Notes under the pieces: model-generated | Told to the model about the DNA's origin: nothing | What the model saw: the letters and a program-made list of their open reading frames with translations, nothing else | Databases searched by the model: none | In this document: positions 56,815 to 64,000 of the stretch, in pieces | How the letters are laid out: every line of letters begins with the position of its first letter | Numbering within the stretch: position 1 is the stretch's first letter | Origin: Roridomyces roridus | Taxonomy: Eukaryota > Basidiomycota > Agaricomycetes > Agaricales > Mycenaceae | Assembly (NCBI GenBank): GCA_029378245.1 | Contig: JARKIF010000001.1 | Span: 2,976,001-3,040,000, forward strand | DNA length: 64,000 bases | Direction of reading: 5' to 3' | Translations under genes and position numbers: made by a program

Positions 56815-57878
56815 TCATCTGGACCGCCCGAATTCAGACAACCAGATTTCTCCAATCTCCTTCAGGACTTCGTCGCTCACGTCAGTCCACCCTTCGTCCT
56901 CCTTGAGTTCGTCCACCCACTCGCACGGAACGAAATCGAAACGATCCCCAGCCCATACACCACGATGGAGATCCCCCTCGTATGCCATGGACACGGAAGG
57001 GTCGGACGAACAACAAATGCGGCTCAACACAATCTCGTTGACGGTAATCCTGCCCGTATCGTTAATGTCCGTCGTCTCCTTCCATTCCTCGAGTGCCGCT
57101 CCACGGACAAACTGGCGGCGCGAGAGGTTGCGCAGGACAGTAGTCGTTCCGATCCAGGGCAATTCGAACGACCAATCCACGAGGGACCGGAAAACGCTGT
57201 AGTCCATGTCGTACAAGAAGTCCATCGGGAACTTGTGGACGCCGAGCTCCTCCATGATCTCGAGAGGTTCTCTCTGGCCAACGACTCGAGCCTTGCTCCA
57301 TGGATACTCGTACAAAGACTCGTATTCTTGGAATTCCTCCTTTTCATCTGCGGTGAGTAGGTTCTCCGGAAGGTCGTCCATGTCAAGATAATCGCCGATG
57401 CATATGACACGGTCCCCTGCCCATGACAGCTCTGCGGCCGCAGTTGCGATTCGGCGATATAGCTGGTGTCGCGCGATCTCCCAGAGGTCCTGGCACGTCA
57501 AGCCCAGATAGATGACCTGGAGAGTATCGTCGCAAAGGGAAAATATCTCCACGATGAGTTCCTTGGGCATCTTGAGGAGTCGGCAGCTAGACATGGCGTT
57601 AGGGGCCTTCGCTTTGAAAAAGCATCGAGTCACCTCTGGTCGATTCTCTGAGGGACGCGAAAGGTCTTGCCTAGCGATCTCGACAAGGGGTGTTCGCACA
57701 CGGCACCGGGTTCAACTGCACGAATGAGACTGTCGCAATCTGGGAGTTTCGGTGGGTCCTTGGCGGCCAAAGTGAACAGAAGAGTGTCTGGCGCTTGGAT
57801 GAGCCATTCGCCCAGCTTGCCCCAGCCTCCCAAGGTCTCGCATTTGTCGAGGTTGACGACCATCCAATACTGACCCAT
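56815..57878 (-). CDS. MGQYW-family F-box-like protein, intact (copy e)
   Basis: Exon 1 (57878-57634) and exon 2 (57586-56815) join over a 47-base intron to give 338 residues. The family start MGQYWMVVNLDKCETLGGWG leads to CDSLIRAVEPGAV. Exon 2 begins with an F-box-like motif: LLKMPKELIVEIFSLCDDTL, then LGLTCQDLWEIARHQLYRRI. Conserved blocks follow: SWAGDRVICIGDYL, TVLRNLSRRQFVRGAAL, LSRICCSSDPSVSMAYEGDL, WAGDRFDFVPCEWVDEL, WTDVSDEVLKEIGEIW. The family is widespread and multicopy in agaricomycetes and, to my knowledge, has no known function. The F-box-like start suggests SCF-linked protein turnover. This is the only fully open member of the array. Confidence 0.83.
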
Positions 57879-58072
57879 TGCGAGACGACGGTGGTGGAGG
57901 TTAGGAGCTGGGTGTCTGATTCATTGATCCGTCAATGATCATGCAAGAGAAAGTTGGAAGAAAGACAGCCCGGAAACAGCAGTGGGCTGAGCGTGTCGTT
58001 CGGAAAATGCAGCTTCCTAAAGTCCAATATATTATACAGACTACCTTACCAGCATAGAAATACAACGAATCC

Positions 58073-58851
58073 TCATGATGTCGGCAACTCCACGCCGAGA
58101 TCATCATCTTTCCATGGCAGATGGAGCGTCCCAATGAGATACTCGGGCGGCCCCTCTTCCTCGTCTGGGTCCCGGGTACTAGCCCCGGGAGGCTGAGGCA
58201 TATTTATAAGAACAGCAACGTCCAGCGCTTCGGGGACTTTAACCAGCGTGGGAGTCGGGGACCCCGCATCGACTTGCGCCTTACGTGGAAGGCGCAAGAA
58301 TGAGCGCAGGGCAGCCCCGGAGGTGGGAGGTGTGGAGGTGGTGGCAGGAAGGGGAAGGGCCTCCTTGGATTGTAAGACATCGCGCCGTACCAAGGAGGTG
58401 GAGAGCGGCTTGGACCGTGAAGTAAGACATGACGATTGTCTTGGAGGAGGGGAAAACGCACCATGATATCCGCCCACAGCGGCGGCACTGGTGCATCCAC
58501 AAACTTGGGCTCATACAGCATGGGTTCCTTCTGCGCGATCCGGGAATTGTCATCGTCCTGTGGTCCATATAGTATAAAGTCATGGAGCAGCCGCAGCCGT
58601 CTGCGGCGCGCGAGGAAGCCGAGGGCAAGGAAGATGAAGAGGAAGGCGATGAAGGCGACAAGGAAGCCGAAGAAGTAGTTGGTCCCAGAGGAGAGCATGC
58701 TGCCAGAATTTGACGACCCTCCCCCTCCCGCGTCGCTGGCACTGGGCAGGACGGACTGAGACTGGGAAGGGGAGGTCATCGGAGTGGCCGTTGAGAAACT
58801 GCTGGCACTCGAAGCCGAGCTCAATGAGCTGGACGATGACGAGGACATCAC
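58073..58851 (-). CDS. Single-pass membrane protein, Ser-rich ectodomain
   Basis: Exon 1 (58851-58462) and exon 2 (58408-58073) join in phase 0, giving about 241 residues. A long Ser-rich N-terminus precedes one membrane span (NYFFGFLVAFIAFLFIFLAL) and a basic stop-transfer GFLARRRRLRLL. The cytosolic part is acidic and Pro-rich and holds YEPKFVDAPVPPLWADIMPL; the tail reads ALDVAVLINMPQPPGAS. The layout (short Ser/Thr-rich outside, one TM, Pro-rich inside) recurs in basidiomycetes without a known role. It starts about 80 bases from the aquaporin on the other strand, so they share a promoter region. Confidence 0.7.
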
Positions 58852-58932
58852 GGCCGCTGCGGAAGAGGGTGGCTGACCTTTGTCAGATCAAATCAAAACG
58901 CAAATACGACCAACATTTCACGCCCATCCTTC

Positions 58933-60057
58933 ATGTCGTTGCGAAAAGACTTCATCGCAGCTTGTCTAGAATTCGTCGGGACTACCTTCTTCTTCCTCCT
59001 CGGTCTCGGTGGAATACAAGCTGCAGCCGCCGAGAAATCGACCAGCACGACCAACGTCACGAATGTTGAAGACATTTTGTACATCTCCACCTGCATGGGC
59101 TTCTCGCTGGTGGTCTCGGCTTGGATATTCTTTCGGTGAGTGTTATTCGACGCATGTAGGCTCGCGCTCAAGCTTCGCAGCATCACCGGCAGCCTATTCA
59201 ATCCCTGTGTCACCGTCTCTCTCATGTTGCTCGGAATCCTTCCCCCCGTCCGCGGCGTCCTCTACTGCATTGCCCAGTTTGCTGGATCCATAGCCTCGTC
59301 TGCCATTCTATTGGAGCTCACCGGCCAACTCTCCGTCACCACCTCGCTTCGACCCGGAACGACCGTAACACAGGGCGTGTTCATAGAAATCTTCATCACC
59401 TTCGCCCTCGTCATCGCCGTTCTCATGCTCGCTGCCGAAAAGCATTCTGCCACCGCGTTCGCACCGGTGAGTTTCCTCCTTTGACGCCCTCAAGCCCCGC
59501 TGAAGTACGCCGTCTAGGTCGGAATTGGTCTCACCTTGTTCTCGTGCCATCTGTGAGTACTCGTGTTCTATCAGCTGCAAAATGAATCTCATTTCCCGAA
59601 GCTGGGCCGTCTTCTACACTGGCGCTTCAATGAATACAGCAAGGTCGTTTGGTCCCGAGGTCCTCACCGGCTTTTCGACCGCACATCATTGGGTAGTACG
59701 TGTTTCATCTTGCACGAGATCACTAGAAGTGACCGCGTAATATAGTATTGGGTCGGTCCCTTCTCCGGTTCCATGCTTGGGAGCATCTTCTACGCCGTAT
59801 GCAAGCAGTAAGGGATTTTCCTATCTCGATGATTGACGCTCACCGGACCTAACAGCTACAAGTATTGGACTTTGAACCCACACCAGGACGCAAGCGACCC
59901 AAGCATGTCTCCCGACAAACCCCCAGTAGCTGCGCAGACTATCAATATCGTCGGACAGATAGCGGATCGTCTCCCGAAACTCACGGTGCCCATCACTGGT
60001 TCCGGACGTCGTAGGAGTGGTTCGACTTTGGTGGAAGAAGGTGCAAGCGCCGTTTGA
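58933..60057 (+). CDS. Aquaporin (MIP family) with altered NPA boxes
   Basis: Six exons: 58933-59135, 59181-59466, 59518-59552, 59602-59692, 59746-59807, 59856-60057, all in phase. Six membrane helices are recognisable (ACLEFVGTTFFFLLGLGG, VLYCIAQFAGSIASSAILLE, VFIEIFITFALVIAVLMLAA, VGIGLTLFSCHLWAVFYTGA, WVGPFSGSMLGSIFYAV). The first NPA box is SLFNPCVTVS (NPC) and the second is GASMNTARSFGPEV (NTA); the pore Arg of the second box is kept. The C-terminal tail is hydrophilic. Water or small neutral-solute transport is the expected role. A short 45-base first intron ends GCAG|CATCACC. Confidence 0.85.
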
Positions 60058-60209
60058 ACTCGTGAATGCAATCTGTCCCACATGATTGTGTATAGTTTTG
60101 TATACTACCTGAAATGTCCATATAGTGTCGGTGTAAGCCCGCCCGCCCAAAAAAGCTCAGAAGCTCCCGCATTCTCCGCGTCTGGATAAGGTGCGAGACA
60201 ATTTACTGG

Positions 60210-60216
60210 TATATAA
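60210..60216 (+). promoter_or_regulatory. TATA box of the GH17 gene
   Basis: TATATAA about 36-42 bases upstream of the ATG at 60252. Confidence 0.5.
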
Positions 60217-60251
60217 GTGGGTAAGGCCACGAGAGACATGCGTTACCTCCC

Positions 60252-61868
60252 ATGCTGCATTCCCTTGTTGGTCTCGCTGCTCTGTTCCTCGCGGTGGAGG
60301 CTCGCCCGCACGCGCACAACGCGTCTATTGATGCAGCAGCAACCAACTCAGGCTGCTTCCCCGCTCTAGGTGAGCAGCGACGGCCAACCCAGACCGTTGG
60401 TATAATTAAATTTCGCCCAGGGTTCAAGATGCCCTCTAGCCCACCCTCTAGCGTATCCGACTGGTGGTGTGACCAGGGGTCCGAATACGGGTTTGTGGGG
60501 TTTAGCTATGAGGTTACAGCTTGTGCGTCGCGCGTGGTTTGCACGCCATGGCTAACCTTCTTTTGGCTTCCTTCCAGGCCAGAGTGTGAATACGCTCCGC
60601 ACGGACTTTAAGAATATACGGGAGACGTTCAAGGGGCGGTATGTGAGGTTGTATGGCGCCTGTGATAACGAGGGTGAGTCCAGTTGGGGGTCCAGTATTC
60701 TTGGACGTGGCTAAATGAATTCAACCTGCTTTAGGGTTCTAGTGAGTGCAACGAATTAGGGAGTCTGTACGAAATTCTAATCAAGCATCTATCTAGTGAC
60801 AACATCGTGGAAGCCGCCTGGGACGCAGGGAGTGAGTTTCCTATTCATTCGTTCCTTTTTTATCATATTGAGAGCATATTAGTCGGCGTACATGCCCTCA
60901 TTTGGGTGAGTGGGCCCCAGTGCGCCTCCTCAATCTCAATCTCCTGACTATCGGCCAGTTTGGTTTCGATGGGGGAAATGAGTGGATGACACGACGCGAC
61001 AGCCTGCTTGCAAGCCTCCATTCGAACCCCAAGGCCCAATTTGTTACGCGCGCGGTGCAATTTGGGAGCGAGCCCCTGTTCGATCAGGTCCTCGGCGTCT
61101 CTGCGCTCGCTACGCAGGTTAAAGACGCCATAAGCAATTTGGCCAGTCTCCATATCCCTGTCACCGTCTCGGATATGGCGTACGGATATCAAGTGGGTTT
61201 ATTCCATCCTTTCAAACGGCGGTTGCAATTCTGACTGACATTTCATTAACTTGAAGGAAAACGGCGGGGCTAAAGACGTACTGGACGCTATTGACCTGAT
61301 AGATGCGCATATGTTGCCCTTCTTCTCTCAACAGGCTTCAACCGGTTCGTATTTGATCAATCAGTTGCAAGTCTGTGTCATCATTCAACTGAAATGCAGG
61401 GAATCAAGCCTGGCCTCTCGTCCTGGATGATCTCAACTGGTTTGTCAGTAACGGACAGGGCAAGAAGATTATTTTGACCGAGGTGAGAGAGATTTTGATT
61501 CTTGACGAGTCTTGAATAAATGTCATTAGAACGGCTGGCCATCCAAGACATACAGCGGCGTGAAAGCCAACTCGCCAAAGGCCGTTGCTAACGTCCAAAA
61601 CGAACAGGTTGGCTCACTCTTCCCGCGAATTCGCGTCTGACTGGTCCCAGGAATACTACGAGCTCCTCGACTCGAAATGCTCCTACTTCAAGACAGTGCC
61701 CGGAGGCGGCGTCGGGTGGTTCTGGCACATATATTCCGATAGTCAGTCTCTCTTCCTGCTTGCATGGTTTCCCATTTGCTGACCAAGGAAGATATGGAGC
61801 CGGGATATGGGTTGTACGATACCAACAACAAACTCAAGTTCCCGTTTAGTCCCAAGACTTCTTGTTAA
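60252..61868 (+). CDS. Secreted GH17 family beta-1,3-glucanase/transglycosylase-like enzyme
   Basis: The signal peptide is MLHSLVGLAALFLAVEARPH. About ten exons, including a 7-base microexon. The barrel elements are GFVGFSYEVTACQSVNTLR, RYVRLYGACDNEGFYDNIV, EAAWDAGIGVHALIWFGFDG, VQFGSEPLFDQVLG (probable acid/base Glu), PVTVSDMAYGYQ, DLIDAHMLPFFS, IILTENGWPSKTYS (nucleophile Glu, the GH17 signature) and VGWFWHIYSDNMEPGYGLYD. Both catalytic Glu are present. In fungi such enzymes remodel cell-wall beta-1,3-glucan. The gene ends 97 bases before the convergent GET4 stop. Confidence 0.82.
60735..60741 (+). other. 7-nt microexon in the GH17 gene
   Basis: GGTTCTA lies between CTTTAG and GTGAGT. Including it joins GAG|G and T|GACAACATC into EGFYDNIV in phase, the expected GH17 sequence; skipping it breaks the frame. 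Confidence 0.75.
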
Positions 61869-61964
61869 TTGGACATGGACTCTGTTGTAAAATATTTTAG
61901 AATCGGATAATTCAAGTCTTGCTCGGTCAATAAATCCCATTGAAAGTTTTACACATGAAATCGA

Positions 61965-63158
61965 TCAGTCAAGTCCTCCGACAGCAGGCACCGCAGGCGC
62001 CAAAACGCGTCTCGCCGGTTGGGACTGCGCGGGACCACCAAACATTGACGACATCATCTCTGCGAGCGGATTCCCGGCTTGACCGCGCGGCGGTGTGAGA
62101 GCAAAGTAGAGCGAGGAGATTTCACCCAATGCCTTGCAGGGATTTGAGTGGTTGAATTGGAGGAACGGATTGAAACGCACCTGGCGGACCTCGGGCGAGG
62201 CAATTATGCCACCCCGGCTCTGGTAGGTCCCACACAGCCGCACCCAGCTTTCACGAGCGACTTTATTGCGATCGCCCTGTGCACGTTGGCACGTAAGGAC
62301 TGCGAGCTGCGCGAAATTGACGACCTGGTCTTTGACGAGGATAACTTGAGCATCGCCAACTTGCAAGGTGGTATCGGAGGCTCGGGGGAGGGCAGATACG
62401 AAGTGGGTTATGAAAGTCCGGGCGCCGAGAATATTGCCGTTTTGCAGATACGGAATTGTTCCCCGCAAAGCAAAAGCGCCTTGCGAAGAAGGTTCATCGG
62501 CTGACCACTCGATGAACATCTCGGCAAGAAGTCGTGCGCTGTCTCGTTTGCTGGAAGATATCAAATGTGGCTCCGCAGCCTCGGATGCTCCTTCTGCAGG
62601 AGAGTTGGGTGAATCAAAGCGAGAATGGAACCGCCGCACGGACCTTTGTAAAGGAGCTCGCCCACGTAATGATGCAGTTCAGAGTCGCCCGTAGGAGATG
62701 GGCCGTGCTTGGCCGACCAGCTGAGCAAGGACGGACAGTCAACTACAGTCCGAGTAACATCAAAGAGCGCAGCTCACGCGATGGATTTGTCGATAATGGT
62801 CTTCCTCCACGCGCCCTCCGGCCCAGTCAACGCGATCAGCTGCGTCAGTCTCCCTGGAGGTGACGGTTAGATCCTGCTTTGGTTCTGCCGTGCCCTATCA
62901 CGCACCTCTGCTCTCGTCCGAGACGGCCTCTCCCTTGGCCTCGTACACCTCGAGAAGGAAGCCCGTAAGATCGACGCCACTGCCTGCCTGCCCAGCCTTG
63001 AATAGCTCGCGGGCGCTTTGGAAAAGGACGTCGATGGCCGTGTCGTACTGGGCGGATTTCGTGTATCTTGAAGCAAAAGTGCGGGCCTTCTGATGCGCCT
63101 CGTATGGCGCCGATTGGATGAGGGGTAGGATGGCGTTGAGGGCCCGGGAGGAGGACAT
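61965..63158 (-). CDS. GET4: Get4, subunit of the tail-anchored protein targeting (GET) complex
   Basis: Several exons. The first (63158-62906) reads PYEAHQKARTFASRYTKSAQ, YDTAIDVLFQSARELFKAGQ, GSGVDLTGFLLEVYEAKGE. Later exons give LTGPEGAWRKTIIDKSIAWS, ELHHYVGELLYKEGASEAAE, SARLLAEMFIEWSADEP, QGAFALRGTIPYLQNGNILG. The last exon ends LGEISSLYFALTPPRGQAGN, then PLAEMMSSMFGG, the usual Get4 tail. The alpha-solenoid order and length fit the family. With Get5 it hands tail-anchored proteins to Get3 in the cytosol for insertion in the ER membrane. Its start is 37 bases from the ARV1 start on the other strand. Confidence 0.88.
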
Positions 63159-63195
63159 GACTGTGGAAGACAGTCGCTTGCACTGCCACGATCAA
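63159..63195. promoter_or_regulatory. 37-bp GET4-ARV1 intergenic spacer
   Basis: Only 37 bases separate the two start codons. The 5' UTRs and core promoters must overlap the opposite gene, unless a longer leader is spliced out. Confidence 0.6.
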
Positions 63196-64000
63196 ATGCC
63201 ATTGTGCACGACCTGCACGACGTCAGTCCCATTCCTCTACACCGTCTACGCCTCCGCACACAATCTACGGTTGGAACAATGCGTAAGTTTTCGCTCATTC
63301 TCACTACTCTAGTTGAACGCTCCTCAGGAAAAATGCCACGCGTTCGCGGACCCTTATGTCGAGCATGACTCGCTGACCCTTCTTCTCGACCTTATCCTCC
63401 TCAAAAGAGGTGTTTATCGCCATCTCCTGTATAACCGTGGGGCAGAACCTCGAAGAGCGGTGGTCGGCACTCCCGAACCTGTTCAGCCAAAGACGGCACA
63501 GGACAAGGAAAAGGTATCTAGTGTCAGTTTTCCTCCGAATGGGCCTACGAATTCTCTAGGTTCGGTGGCTCACAATCTTACGATTTGGCGGTCCGTTAAT
63601 ATGTGTGGATTCATGTACGTCAATTCCATTTTGCAATTAAGCACTTGCTGACCCCGCTCAAGTCATCCGTTGGAGTCATTTGAGTGCGTCGTCCTCATCA
63701 ATCTTGAATATTCACCAACCAACGTAGACCCCAACCACCCCGTGGACATCTCTCCGTGGACAAAAGAAACCATGCAAGCTCTCTTTCGAACATTTGTTGG
63801 TGTTTCTGTCGGTTCGTTGCTTCATATTCCTGCCTTTTCCAACCTCGTACCTCTGTCAGAAACCCTTGCATTCCACGCAGGCGTCATATGCGCCTGTTCC
63901 GTCGTCTTGAGCATCGCAGACTGGCTTGGCGCGAAGCGCCCCATGTCCAACATTAGGCGTGAATTTCGGTGCGTGCCAACATGTTTGCCGACCGACTTGC
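63196..64000 (+). CDS. ARV1: Arv1, ER lipid/sterol homeostasis protein (3' end beyond window)
   Basis: Exon 1 (63196-63282) reads MPLCTTCTTSVPFLYTVYAS, ending LEQC. Using the acceptor at 63327 (CCTCAG|GAA) gives QC|EKC, which completes the C-x2-C...C-x2-C zinc finger of the Arv1 homology domain and flows into HAFADPYVEHDSLTLLLDLI, LLKRGVYRHLLYNRG. The upstream acceptor at 63312 would insert five residues and spoil the finger. Later exons enter hydrophobic, membrane-type sequence, and the last visible exon is open at the window edge. Arv1 acts in the ER membrane in sterol distribution and GPI-anchor synthesis. Confidence 0.88.

Noticed and set aside
51353..57878. All frameshifts being sequencing errors
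   Set aside because: Most single-copy genes with many exons (amidase, aquaporin, GH17, GET4) read cleanly, while multicopy families carry nearly all lesions. The T-run near 51735 and the single indel in copy d still deserve read-level checks.
1..64000. CRISPR arrays, rRNA genes, complete tRNA genes, bacterial operons
   Set aside because: None seen. The intron-rich gene structure is eukaryotic, and no regularly spaced short repeats or rRNA/tRNA signatures were recognised.

Overview
The window is nuclear DNA of a filamentous basidiomycete, most likely an agaricomycete mushroom. Genes are split by many 44-60 base GT-AG introns. The families present are typical of Agaricomycetes: F-box/LRR proteins, a multicopy family beginning MGQYW, a WOPR (Gti1/Pac2) regulator, a secreted plant-type heme peroxidase, a GH17 glucanase, a secreted amidase-signature enzyme, an AT-hook protein, a fungal aquaporin, GET4 and ARV1. 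The species cannot be told from sequence alone.

Left third (about 2.65-24.3 kb): a diverged direct tandem duplication of a 10.5-11 kb unit. Each unit holds three minus-strand genes of one family. I read this family as highly divergent forkhead (FOX)-like regulators. All share an N-terminal motif around LSTPGPTTPDW. Their C-terminal domain has a W-x-x-x-[IV]-R-[HN]-x-L recognition helix and a W-x-F-D wing, with a phase-0 intron right after W-[KR]. Copies 3A, 3B and 1B are intact, 2B is nearly so, and 1A and 2A are frameshifted. The DNA between them is conserved between units but shows no convincing gene.

Middle (25-38 kb): an intact F-box gene, an alpha/beta hydrolase with an 11-nt microexon, and a low-complexity protein gene. 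These are followed by a graveyard of broken F-box/LRR, WOPR and beta-trefoil genes with a 343-bp MITE, then a large intact F-box gene.

38-52 kb: a convergent pair of TPR-like paralogues, a heme peroxidase, an AT-hook protein, a secreted amidase, a disordered repeat protein and a DUF829/TMEM53-type protein. 51-58 kb: four tandem MGQYW-family genes on the minus strand. One is split by a second 343-bp MITE, two are frameshifted and one is intact; an APH-like kinase gene lies among them.

58-64 kb: compact housekeeping DNA: a single-pass membrane protein head to head with an aquaporin, a secreted GH17 enzyme with a 7-nt microexon, and GET4 head to head with ARV1. ARV1 runs off the right edge. Frameshifts are concentrated in multicopy families, while most single-copy genes read cleanly. 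This suggests real birth-and-death evolution more than sequencing error.
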